In this document: positions 1 to 7,769 of the stretch, one piece after another
How the letters are laid out: each line of letters begins with the position of its first letter
Position numbering within the stretch: the first letter of the stretch is position 1
Position numbers and translations under genes: made by a program
Origin: Acididesulfobacillus acetoxydans
GTDB lineage: Bacteria; Bacillota; Desulfitobacteriia; Desulfitobacteriales; Desulfitobacteriaceae
Length of the DNA stretch: 64,000 nucleotides
Reading direction: 5' to 3'
Assembly: GCF_902729405.1 (NCBI RefSeq)
Contig: NZ_LR746496.1
Coordinates: 2,976,001-3,040,000 of the forward strand
Notes under the pieces: generated by a model
Seen by the model: the letters and a program-made list of their open reading frames with translations, nothing else
What the model was told of the DNA's origin: nothing
The model's database searches: none

Positions 1-20
1 GTGAGTTCGGGCGTTCGCTC

Positions 21-40
21 GTCCCTTTCGGGACTTTTTT
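21..40 (+). terminator. Rho-independent terminator, plus strand
   Basis: A short perfect stem GTCCC/GGGAC with a TTTC loop is followed directly by six T residues on the plus strand. It would end a transcript entering from the left edge, converging on scpB. The stem is only 5 bp, so confidence is moderate. Confidence 0.5.
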
Positions 41-94
41 CTCACCGAAGGGCGTACTCTCCGCGGCATTTTCTGGGACCGTGTTGGCCCGGCA

Positions 95-844
95 CTATTC
101 GCCCCCATCCCCTCCGGCGGTATCCTTGCGGACGCCACCTCCTCCGGCGCCGCCTACCCCGGTCGTCTCAACCCCGGCGCCGTCCCCACCGGTGCCCTCT
201 TCCCCGATCGTCTGCTCTCCGGCCGTGTCCTCCCGGGCCGTGTCCTCCCCGGCGCTCTCTTCCCCGGCCTTGATCCCTCCCACGGCATCTTTGCTGAACA
301 CTCCGCCGGGCCCTTCTGCCGCTTCCTCCGCCGGCTCGAAACGCAGGGCGGGAAGCTCGGAGAGAGAGAGCAAACCGAAGTGAGTCAAGAAGCGGTCGGT
401 TGTGCCGAAAAGCACCGGACGGCCCGGCCCTTCTTTCCGTCCCACTTCTTGAATCAGGCCTTTCTCCGCCAGAGTAGCTACAGCCGTATCTGACTGAATC
501 CCGCGCAAAAATTCGATCTCTCCCCTCGTCACCGGCTGCCGGTAGGCCACGATCGAGAGGACCTCCAAGGCCGCTGCGGATAACCCGGTCACAGGCTGTT
601 TGTACAAGAGCTCTATGTAAGGCGCAACCTCCGGCTTGGTCGCCAAACGGAACCCGCCGTTGACTTCCGCCACAGTCAAGCCGCGGGAATCACGCCCATA
701 GCTTTCCTGTAAATCCCGAATCAACTCCGTGACATCCTCCCGGTTCATCGCCAAGATCTCCGCCAGGCGTTCGCGGGACAGGGGCTCTTTGGCCACAAAC
801 AAAAGCGCTTCCAGGGCGGCCATTTCCGCCTCGCGAAAAAGCAC
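95..844 (-). CDS. scpB: Segregation and condensation protein B
   Basis: ScpB is the kleisin-associated subunit of the SMC-ScpA-ScpB condensin, which organises and segregates the chromosome. The first ~170 residues match the family: two winged-helix domains, the first near EALLFVAKEPLS and the second near LSIVAYRQPVTR, ending in the GRPVLFGTTDRFLTHFGL segment. Two in-frame GTG codons compete as start. The one at 844 sits 6 nt after a GGAGGA ribosome site, while the one at 850 touches it, so I use 844 (249 aa). It directly follows scpA and is probably translationally coupled. The last ~60 residues are a Gly/Glu/Thr-rich tail encoded by a 15-bp tandem array and are absent from typical ScpB. Confidence 0.93.
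   Translation of the reverse strand: MLFREAEMAALEALLFVAKEPLSRERLAEILAMNREDVTELIRDLQESYGRDSRGLTVAEVNGGFRLATKPEVAPYIELLYKQPVTGLSAAALEVLSIVAYRQPVTRGEIEFLRGIQSDTAVATLAEKGLIQEVGRKEGPGRPVLFGTTDRFLTHFGLLSLSELPALRFEPAEEAAEGPGGVFSKDAVGGIKAGEESAGEDTAREDTAGEQTIGEEGTGGDGAGVETTGVGGAGGGGVRKDTAGGDGGE
144..278. repeat. 15-bp tandem array, about 9 degenerate copies
   Basis: Nine contiguous 15-bp units begin at 144, 159, 174 and so on to 264. The plus-strand consensus is about CCGGCCGTGTCCTCC. The array lies in the 3' end of scpB and encodes a five-residue repeat (GEDTA-like) in its C-terminal tail. The period keeps the reading frame. Confidence 0.85.
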
Positions 845-846
845 GG

Positions 847-1626
847 TCACTCCTCCTCAGCAAATTCCCAGGCCCTGGCCGTCGGAAAGAGGAAAATCTC
901 GTTGCCGGAGGAAGACTGTTCCGCCCGGATCCTTCCGTCTTTCAGCAACTCCAAAACGGCCAGGAACGCCACCACCGCTTCCAGCCGGTCCGGGGTGCGC
1001 AGAAGCCGGCGGAAACCGATCCCCCTCGGATGCCAAAGCACCCGCCGCCAGACATCTTTCAACATGACTTGCAGAGCTATCTCGTCCGGCTTCAGATGCT
1101 CTATGTCTTCTCCCTTTTCCGCCCTGGCCAAAACTTGCCCAAAAGCCTGCCACAGGTCGGCAAAAGAAACGCCCGCCAAGGGATCTCCCGCTCGGGCTTG
1201 ACGCCTAAGGGCTTCCACATCCGGTTCCCGGAAAAAGCGCCGCCCGGTCGTTCCCTGCAAGCTGCCCAGCCATTGGGCCGCCTCCTTGTAAGCCCGGTAG
1301 GACAGGAGCCGTTCCACCAGTTCCTGGCGCGGGTCTTCCGTGGTCACGCTCTCTTCGGGCCTGAGCGGTTTCGGCAGCAGAAGAGAAGACTTAATGTAAA
1401 GGAGTTGAGCCGCCAGAACCAAGAACTCGCTCGTCACTTCCATGTCCAGCGAGCCCATCCTCTGCAGCGTCCGCATGAACTGTTCCGCAATCCGGGCAAT
1501 GGGAATATCACAGATATCCACTTTTTCCGCTTGAATCAGCTGCAGGAGCAAATCCAGCGGTCCTTGGAAAGCGGGCAGTTCGACCAGAGGGGCCGGATGA
1601 CTTTTTTCCGGATGACTCTTTTCCAT
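847..1626 (-). CDS. scpA: Segregation and condensation protein A
   Basis: ScpA is the kleisin that bridges the SMC heads in the bacterial condensin. The N-terminal segment FQGPLDLLLQLIQAEKVDI is the family signature, followed by the helical LVLAAQLLYIKSSLLLP region. The C-terminal winged helix carries VVAFLAVLELLKDGRI. Its 259 residues are normal for the family. The start is an ATG 11 nt after GGGAG. Residues 2-11 are a five-residue EKSHP unit given twice by a 15-bp tandem duplication, another example of the short repeats seen across this window. Its stop lies next to the scpB start, so the two are co-transcribed. Confidence 0.95.
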   Translation of the reverse strand: MEKSHPEKSHPAPLVELPAFQGPLDLLLQLIQAEKVDICDIPIARIAEQFMRTLQRMGSLDMEVTSEFLVLAAQLLYIKSSLLLPKPLRPEESVTTEDPRQELVERLLSYRAYKEAAQWLGSLQGTTGRRFFREPDVEALRRQARAGDPLAGVSFADLWQAFGQVLARAEKGEDIEHLKPDEIALQVMLKDVWRRVLWHPRGIGFRRLLRTPDRLEAVVAFLAVLELLKDGRIRAEQSSSGNEIFLFPTARAWEFAEEE

Positions 1627-1649
1627 ATGAAATCAGACTCCCGCGGCCT

Positions 1650-2318
1650 TCAATGCAACCAGGGTGCAAAAATAAGCTGGCCGATATTCCAATAAAGATT
1701 AAAAAGCCCGGACATGAGCGGAGAGAGCACAAACCCCAAGACGTTAGTGAAGAGCACTAAGGCCAAGATCAGCATGCCGTAGGACTCCAGAGCCCAAAGG
1801 TAACGGGCATAGCGCGCCGGCAGGAATCCGCTCAGAACCGCAAAACCGTCCAAAGGGGGAATCGGAATCAGGTTAAAAATGCCTAAGCCCAGATTCATGA
1901 GAATAATGGCCATAAAGATGTCTTGGATAACCCGGTTGTATTGGTTCCAGAGAGGGACCGGCAGCAGGATGGATGTCACCAGGAAAAGCATCATGGCTAA
2001 AAAAGCGATCAAAAGGTTCATGACCGGCCCGGCCAAGGCTACCAGCATCCTTCCCCGCAAGGGGTTGCCCTTAAAGTAGCTGGGATTGGTCATAACCGGC
2101 TTAGCCCAGCCAAACCGGAAGAGCAGGGCCATCAGGCTGCCGAAAACATCCAGGTGGACGAACGGATTTAAGGTCAAACGCCCTTGACTGCGCGGGGTCG
2201 GGTCCCCCAGCAAATCCGCCACCCAGGCATGGGCAAATTCGTGGAAAGCAAACCCGATTAAGAGAGCCGGAATATTCGCGATCAAGCTTGATAGGTCAAC
2301 GTTAAAAAAGTTAAACAA
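1650..2318 (-). CDS. Site-2-type membrane metalloprotease (peptidase M50 family)
   Basis: A short rhomboid-like/S2P integral membrane zinc protease of the YwhC type (222 aa). The zinc-binding HEFAH motif (HExxH) lies in the first membrane segment near residue 26. The third ligand region NLIPIPPLDGF lies near residue 165. Four to five hydrophobic segments are visible. The start is a TTG preceded 7 nt upstream by AAAGGGG. It overlaps the end of the upstream DHH-CBS-CCA gene by 8 bp and sits before scpA, an arrangement I recall from other Clostridia. The substrate cannot be told from the sequence. Confidence 0.88.
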   Translation of the reverse strand: MFNFFNVDLSSLIANIPALLIGFAFHEFAHAWVADLLGDPTPRSQGRLTLNPFVHLDVFGSLMALLFRFGWAKPVMTNPSYFKGNPLRGRMLVALAGPVMNLLIAFLAMMLFLVTSILLPVPLWNQYNRVIQDIFMAIILMNLGLGIFNLIPIPPLDGFAVLSGFLPARYARYLWALESYGMLILALVLFTNVLGFVLSPLMSGLFNLYWNIGQLIFAPWLH

Positions 2319-4890
2319 GATTTTGCCCCTTTCTTTCCGTCTGGGCCAGCAGTCGCCGCATCAAGGTTTCTTCATCCCGAGGACTTTTTATTTCCCCCGC
2401 CAGCCAGGCGGACCGAATGCGGGCCAAGACGGCCCCGATGGTTTTCCCCTCCCGCAGACCGGCCGCCAGCAGCACCCGGCCGTTGACGGACAGCTTCATT
2501 TTCTCCAGGGCCTCCGCATACTCGGCCAGCACCTTTCCCCCACCCGCGGCTCCTTCGCCGCTTTCTTCCCGCGCCAGGAGCTTGACCAGCCACAGGGGAA
2601 CCCGGTTCAGGATCCGGTCGAGATCCGGCAGATTTGGCGGCACTTGCGCCAATTCCCCGCGCAGCCGGAAATAGGTCCGGGTGTAAGCGGCAAAAGGCCG
2701 GGGAAGCCGGAGCCTTTGCAGAACCTCTTCCGCTTCCTGCCCGCTCAAGCAGCTGAGGGTGTGCAACCAGCGCTGCAAAGGAGACCCGTCCCCGTCCTCG
2801 CCGCTGAAATTCCACGGGTACTCCCGGGCAAACCAACGGCTGAGAACCCCATATTCCACCAGAGCCCGGCCGATGGCCCGATACTCTGCCTCCCGGTAGA
2901 CAAGCAGCAACTCTTCCGTAAAGCGTTCCCGGCTCACGTTCTCCAAAACGCCGCTGTCCAAGGCCGTCCTCAGGGCCCCCGCCGTCTCCTTGGCCGGTTT
3001 AAACCCGTAACGCCCGGCAAACCGCAAAGCCCGCAGGATCCTGGTCGGATCTTCAATAAAACTCAGGTTATGGAGAAGCCGGATTTCCCCTTGCAGCAAA
3101 TCCCGCATACCCCCGTAATAGTCGACCAACTCGCCGAAACATTCGGGGTTTAAAGCGATGGCCATGGCGTTGACCGTGAAGTCGCGGCGAAAGAGATCGT
3201 CGCGCAGTGTGGACTTTTCCACTTCCGGCAGGGCTCCCGGATATTCATAATATTCCCGCCGCATGCTCGCTATGTCAACGTGCCTGCCGTCCGGAAACAG
3301 GATATTGGCCGTTCCGAAGCGGGTATGCAGCGTCAGTTCGCCGGAACCGAGTTTTGCGGCCAGGACCCCGGCGAACCTGGGGCCGTTGCCTTCGACGACA
3401 AGATCCAGATCGCGGGTGGGCGTCAACAACAGCAAGTCCCGCACAAAACCGCCCACCGCGTAAACCGAAAGACCCTCCTCCGCAGCGGTCTCCCCGGCCA
3501 GCCGGAGCAGTTCCCGCGTATCCGCGGAACCCCGCGCCAAGAGGTCCAGAATATCGGCGCGCACGGCCTGGCTGCGTTCGCGCGCCAGCACGGCCTCCAC
3601 CGGGACCGCGCTCCCGTGCAGCATGCGCAGGACATCGGAGCGGGAAACGATACCGATAACCCGGTTGTCCTCAACCACCGGCAACCGGCCCACGTCATAC
3701 TGGACCATCAACTCTTGAGCGGCCTGCCAAGGTACATCCGCCTCGACCGTAATGACCCGTGTGGCCATAAAACCTTTGACAGGCGCGTGCTCCAGGCCGT
3801 GTTTAATCGCTTTATCGACGTCCCGCCTGGAGATGATCCCCACCAACGCTCCCTGCTCAACCACCGGAACCCCGGTGTGCCCATAACGCAGGAGAACCTG
3901 CTCCACCTCGGCCAGGCGGGTTTCGGGAGCTACGGTTTTCACGGGATAACTCATGATGTCGCGAATCCGGAAAGGCTGCTGTACCCGCTTGTCAATCTCC
4001 GAGCGCACCCTTTGCAAAATGTCCGCGGGATTACCGCCCTTGATCGTGGCCGAAGCCGCTTTCTCGTGTCCTGATCCGCCCAAAGCTTGCACAATCTCCT
4101 GAACGGGCAAACCCTTTCCCCGTGAGCGGGCCACCAGGTAGACCCGGTTTTCCATTTTTACCGCCAAGAACCAGGTCTCCGGCCCCTCCAGTTCACCCAC
4201 GCGGTGGGCGACCAGAGCGAGACCCCCGACGTAATCCGGAATCTCGGCCTGTGACAGATAGACCGGAATTCCCTTAAACAGTTCCGTCTTGCCGTTGTCC
4301 AGCACTTGCTGGAGAAGCGCCTTCTGCTCACCGGACAGCGGGCGGCGCAGATATTCGGCCACCACCGCCAGCTGCGCTCCTCTCTCCAAAAGAAAGGCTA
4401 CGGCCCGAACATCCCGCACAGTCGTGCACTCAAACAAGAGGCTTCCGGTATCGTCATAAATGCCGAGAGCCAAGAGAGTCGCCTCAAACGGGCTGAGCAA
4501 AACCCCGCGCTCGACAATCTTTTCCACCAGCAAAGTTGTGCAGGCCCCGACTGTTTCCACATGCACCCCCGCCGGCAGCGGCCCGGAATAAGGATGGTGA
4601 TCATATATTTCCAGAACCGTTCCCGGCCGGCCGGCCGCCCTCTCCGCCAAAGTGCCGGACCGGTGCAAATCATGGGTATCCACGAGAATGACCCGGCTGA
4701 CATCCTCCGGAACCACCTCGGAAGCCGTTTTCAAAGAGAGACGGTCTTTGGCCAAGGCCAAGAAATCCTGGACATAGGCAGACGGCTTGCCCTCCACTAC
4801 CGGAACACTCTCGGGGTTGAGTTTCTGGGCCGCTACCATAGAGGCCAGGGCATCAAAATCCAATTGGCGATGGGCGACAACGATTTCCAT
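2311..4890 (-). CDS. DHH phosphoesterase - CBS - tRNA nucleotidyltransferase fusion
   Basis: This 859-residue protein joins four modules. Residues ~1-310 are a DHH/DHHA1 phosphoesterase-type domain, with early HRQLDFDAL, then VDTHDLHR, YDHHP and a glycine-rich GGSGHEKAA segment. Residues ~315-435 are two CBS domains (IMSYPVKTV and FMATRVITV). Residues ~465-860 are a class II poly(A) polymerase/CCA-adding domain with YAVGGFVRDLLL, the metal-binding RDLDLVVEG and RRDFTVNAMA. It probably adds or repairs tRNA 3' CCA ends. The DHH part may hydrolyse small nucleotides, and CBS domains usually bind adenine nucleotides. The fusion is a known family in some bacteria. No separate cca gene is visible in the window. 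Confidence 0.9.
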   Translation of the reverse strand: MEIVVAHRQLDFDALASMVAAQKLNPESVPVVEGKPSAYVQDFLALAKDRLSLKTASEVVPEDVSRVILVDTHDLHRSGTLAERAAGRPGTVLEIYDHHPYSGPLPAGVHVETVGACTTLLVEKIVERGVLLSPFEATLLALGIYDDTGSLLFECTTVRDVRAVAFLLERGAQLAVVAEYLRRPLSGEQKALLQQVLDNGKTELFKGIPVYLSQAEIPDYVGGLALVAHRVGELEGPETWFLAVKMENRVYLVARSRGKGLPVQEIVQALGGSGHEKAASATIKGGNPADILQRVRSEIDKRVQQPFRIRDIMSYPVKTVAPETRLAEVEQVLLRYGHTGVPVVEQGALVGIISRRDVDKAIKHGLEHAPVKGFMATRVITVEADVPWQAAQELMVQYDVGRLPVVEDNRVIGIVSRSDVLRMLHGSAVPVEAVLARERSQAVRADILDLLARGSADTRELLRLAGETAAEEGLSVYAVGGFVRDLLLLTPTRDLDLVVEGNGPRFAGVLAAKLGSGELTLHTRFGTANILFPDGRHVDIASMRREYYEYPGALPEVEKSTLRDDLFRRDFTVNAMAIALNPECFGELVDYYGGMRDLLQGEIRLLHNLSFIEDPTRILRALRFAGRYGFKPAKETAGALRTALDSGVLENVSRERFTEELLLVYREAEYRAIGRALVEYGVLSRWFAREYPWNFSGEDGDGSPLQRWLHTLSCLSGQEAEEVLQRLRLPRPFAAYTRTYFRLRGELAQVPPNLPDLDRILNRVPLWLVKLLAREESGEGAAGGGKVLAEYAEALEKMKLSVNGRVLLAAGLREGKTIGAVLARIRSAWLAGEIKSPRDEETLMRRLLAQTERKGQNLV

Positions 4891-5007
4891 ATTACAGCCG
4901 AATGCTCCTTAACTTTATTCACCAACCGCAACAGTTTACTGACGTATTATAGCACAAAAGGACGGCCGGGGCAGGAGCGGATTCGCACGGTCCGGGCAGG
5001 AGCGGAC

Positions 5008-5991
5008 TCACAGGGCCCCGTCGGAGGATGCGGAAGATGCGGAAGATGTGGGAGATGTGGGGGACGCAGAAGGCCGTTCCAAGTGAACCCGGCCGGCTGC
5101 CGTGGCAATATCGAGGTCGATCTTCGTCTTGGCTTGATCGTAACCCGGACTGACCCAGTCCTTATTTTCCAAAAACATCCCGGAGCCCATGAAATCTCCG
5201 ACAATCCCGTTAACATGCACCCGCAGCCCCACGTCCTCCGGCACGACCAGGGTGATGTCCGACGCCCCGCTGTTAATCTTGCCCTGCTCCGTGAGGCCGG
5301 TGTTCCCAAAAGTCAACCGGCACTTACACGCACCGGTGCTCAGATCAAAGCTCTCCAGGGGAATCCGGCCGAAATCCATATTGGCGTCTAGGGCAGCGGA
5401 ATGGATGGTGAGGGCATACTTTACCCCTCCCGCCAAGCCCAAACTCAAGTCATCCCTTAACCCTTCCAGTCCGGGTGAAGAGAGGGACACCGACAGCGTA
5501 TCTCCCTCTTGGCGGGAGGTCAGCCCCGGTACGTTCAAAGGAGATGTGCTCTGCCAGCCGTAGGTACCTTGCATGAGCTTCCGGCCTTTTGCCGCCGGGG
5601 CCAAAGGATGAAGATCCAGGCGGGCACTGCCCAGATTCATCTCCACTTGCGCTTTACCGACTCCTTGGGGCAAAGGGACGTCGATCGGCAGGGAGCCCGA
5701 ACTCGGAGCCGCATTTCGGAAAGGGGCGAAGTCCGGAGCCGGAGGAAGGGTGCGCCGGCCAACCGTCAAAGAATACCCGGCCAAAATCACGAGAAATACC
5801 ACCAAAATGGCACTGAAAGGCACCCTTTTACCCAAAAGCAGGCTGACCCCCAAAAGAATTAAAAGCACGGGCCAGAGGTCGACCACGTTAAACCAAAATC
5901 CCCAGCTGAGGATGCCAAAATTCATCAACAAAAAGAGAACCCCAAGCGTGATCAGCAAAAGGCCCTTGCTGAGCCAAGTCATTCCCTTCAT
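5008..5991 (-). CDS. LiaF-like membrane protein (DUF5668-type N-terminus)
   Basis: Three or four hydrophobic helices at the N-terminus (KGLLLITLGVLFLLMNFGIL, then VVDLWPVLLILLGVSLLLG) resemble the DUF5668/LiaI-LiaF transmembrane region. A C-terminal half rich in beta-type sequence (ALDANMDFGRIPLESFDLS ... INSGASDITLVVPEDVGLRV) resembles the C-terminal domain of LiaF-like cell-envelope stress proteins. I choose the ATG at 5991 (327 aa) because GGAGGGGAG lies just upstream. A longer TTG-initiated frame to 6054 is less likely. The extreme C-terminus is a Ser/Pro/Thr-rich tail encoded by a 9-bp repeat. A role in envelope stress sensing is inferred from family resemblance only. Confidence 0.72.
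   Translation of the reverse strand: MKGMTWLSKGLLLITLGVLFLLMNFGILSWGFWFNVVDLWPVLLILLGVSLLLGKRVPFSAILVVFLVILAGYSLTVGRRTLPPAPDFAPFRNAAPSSGSLPIDVPLPQGVGKAQVEMNLGSARLDLHPLAPAAKGRKLMQGTYGWQSTSPLNVPGLTSRQEGDTLSVSLSSPGLEGLRDDLSLGLAGGVKYALTIHSAALDANMDFGRIPLESFDLSTGACKCRLTFGNTGLTEQGKINSGASDITLVVPEDVGLRVHVNGIVGDFMGSGMFLENKDWVSPGYDQAKTKIDLDIATAAGRVHLERPSASPTSPTSSASSASSDGAL
5023..5067. repeat. 9-bp tandem array, five copies
   Basis: Five contiguous 9-bp units (plus-strand consensus GGAAGATGY, with variants GGGAGATGT and GGGGGACGC) lie in the 3' end of the LiaF-like gene. They encode a three-residue Ser-rich repeat in the C-terminal tail. Confidence 0.8.
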
Positions 5992-6070
5992 TTCTTTCTC
6001 CCCTCCCTCGCTCGTTGGCGCGGCGGCAGCTTCCACCTTTACTACGTCGGGCAAAAGAGAAATGTTTCGT

Positions 6071-6421
6071 TCACATGCTTTGATTCAGCTGTTCCATGGC
6101 CTCGTCAATTTGCGCGCGCCCGACTCCCTCTTTCTGCAGCCTGAAATCGATGGCATCTGCCCAGAAGGCGCATTTGCGGCTGATCTTGCGAAAGGTCTTG
6201 GCCGTGGCCTTACTCGTCTTGGCCCGGGCGTCCGCATTGGCCTGAACTATCGAGCAGATATAGCGGGCTTTCAGACGTTCCTCCTTGTCCATGTTGTCGA
6301 AAGAACGGTTCAAATACTCTATCAGTTCTTGGTAATAAGCCGCAAAATCCGCTACAGGCAGTTCGGATTCCATGCGCAAATATCCTCTTAGTTTCTCGAA
6401 CAAATCTTCCACATCCAGCAC
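6071..6421 (-). CDS. Conserved-looking helical protein of unknown function
   Basis: I do not recognise this 116-residue protein. It is charged, without membrane segments or signal peptide, and looks all-helical. A tyrosine-rich patch (FAAYYQELIEYLNRSFDNM) is followed by a basic stretch (ARAKTSKATAKTFRKISRKC) and an acidic C-terminus. The start is GTG at 6421, 5 nt after GAGG. It begins only 7 nt after the stop of corA, so it is almost certainly co-transcribed with the transporter gene and may be followed by the LiaF-like gene in the same operon. Spacing and ribosome site support a real gene, but function is open. Confidence 0.72.
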   Translation of the reverse strand: MLDVEDLFEKLRGYLRMESELPVADFAAYYQELIEYLNRSFDNMDKEERLKARYICSIVQANADARAKTSKATAKTFRKISRKCAFWADAIDFRLQKEGVGRAQIDEAMEQLNQSM

Positions 6422-6428
6422 CCTTTCC

Positions 6429-7439
6429 TCACTTTTGCCATTTCATCTTGTGAAAAAGCCAAAGGCTCGCGGCTATGATCAGCACGCACATGACATAAAA
6501 GAATACCATCCCGTAGGGCCGGTGGATTAAAGGCATATTCTCGAAGTTCATGCCAAAAAAACTCGTTAAGAGGTTAATCGGCAAAAGAACTGTCGCCAAC
6601 AAGGTCAGGATTTTCATAATGTCGTTCGCCCGGTTGTCGAGCGCCGTTTGGTAAGCTTCCCTCAGATTTTCCACCAACTCATGGGTCTGCCTGACGTTCT
6701 CCAACTCTCTTTGCGTGTCCTGCACAAGCTCCTGCCAATCGGACTGCCCGCCCGCTTCCTCCGGGTTGGCAATCCGGATATAGACGGACAGATGGGCATT
6801 GAGCGATTTTTTCAGGCCCACCACGCGCTGGTGCAGCGTGAGAATCCGGCTTTGCTGCCACTGTTTCGGCGCTTTAAGAATTCCCTCTTCGATCAAATCC
6901 ATCTGGTCCTCAAACCGGTCCAAAAGTGTGCGGTGTTCTTCCAGGACCTTGGAGCCGATGAACTCCGCGAGATGGCTGGCATAAACCAAGAGCCCGCGGC
7001 CGGCCCTTTCTTCCAACTGTTCCCGTTTGAGCCCGCCCCAGCCCAACAGGACAAAACTTTCCCGGCTGAGAAAAAACCGAATCGGGTATTCCTTTCCTTC
7101 CTGGTCAAGGCCCCGGTAGCAGACATAGCTCAGACCGGGAACCAGTTTTTCCGCCCGAGGACGAATCCCCAGGAACCCCTGATTGCGCCGGGGTCGATAT
7201 ACCTGTTCAACCTGTTCTTGCAGCCGTGTCAGGGCACCCGCCAGCGGCTTGTCCAATTCCCGGTTCAAAACCCCGGGAAGTTGGCTCCACTCCGTCGGGG
7301 CCAAAACCGCCAGGAGAAATCCGCCGGCCCGGCCTTCCCCCGTTGGGGACAAGTCCCAGGCCCGGCTGTTCCCCGTTGGCAGCGAGTCCTCCCCGGTCAG
7401 CGGCCGCAAACCGTCCCTGTCAACCCAATACCTTTCCAC
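6429..7439 (-). CDS. corA: CorA-family divalent cation transporter
   Basis: A CorA/MIT-type channel for Mg2+ or related cations. The protein ends in two transmembrane helices separated by the signature GMN motif (FFGMNFENMPLIHRP) and a basic C-terminal tail (FHKMKWQK). A long helical stalk (RFEDQMDLIEEGILKAPKQW ... ELENVRQTHELVENLREAYQ) precedes them. The likely start is the GTG at 7439 (336 aa), 5 nt after a GGAGGGGAG ribosome site; the frame stays open upstream to 7538 but without a better site. Residues ~12-45 hold two copies of a Gly/Pro/Arg-rich unit (TGEDSLPTGNSRAWDLSPTG), another local duplication. It heads a probable operon with the 116-residue protein. Confidence 0.9.
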   Translation of the reverse strand: MERYWVDRDGLRPLTGEDSLPTGNSRAWDLSPTGEGRAGGFLLAVLAPTEWSQLPGVLNRELDKPLAGALTRLQEQVEQVYRPRRNQGFLGIRPRAEKLVPGLSYVCYRGLDQEGKEYPIRFFLSRESFVLLGWGGLKREQLEERAGRGLLVYASHLAEFIGSKVLEEHRTLLDRFEDQMDLIEEGILKAPKQWQQSRILTLHQRVVGLKKSLNAHLSVYIRIANPEEAGGQSDWQELVQDTQRELENVRQTHELVENLREAYQTALDNRANDIMKILTLLATVLLPINLLTSFFGMNFENMPLIHRPYGMVFFYVMCVLIIAASLWLFHKMKWQK

Positions 7440-7558
7440 AGAATCTCCCCTCCGACCTTCCCGCGTCCTTCCCTTGGACCCTTCTCGTATCTTTCGCTCC
7501 GGAGGCACCTCACTTCTTCTCTTCGGGCCAGGTTCCATATCTTTATGGTGCCGGCACC

Positions 7559-7769
7559 GTTAGGACATGTTTCTCATCTTTCGGACGTGCCCCGCACCGT
7601 AATAACAGCTCCCGCGTCTTTAGGGTGCGCCCTGCGTCTTGAGGATACGTCCGTATCTTGGGACCGTGCCAGATATCATTAGAACGTACACCAAAACGTA
7701 CACCGTATCCTCGGGACATGCCGGCGTCCTGAGGCCCGCGTCCTGTGTTCAGAGGCCCCGCCCCACCTT
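7559..7769. repeat. Degenerate ~20-bp tandem array between lcp and corA
   Basis: About ten diverged units of 19-21 bp (one longer) run end to end. Examples are TTTCGGACGTGCCCCGCACC, TTTAGGGTGCGCCCTGCGTC and CTCGGGACATGCCGGCGTC. The array fills nearly the whole gap between corA and the lcp stop codon. I see no gene, promoter or terminator in it. Confidence 0.75.

Noticed and set aside
4306-5391. 361-codon open frame on the plus strand
   Set aside because: Antisense across two genes and their spacer; no recognisable protein.
6648-7682. 344-codon open frame on the plus strand
   Set aside because: Shadow of corA running into the 20-bp array; no protein features.
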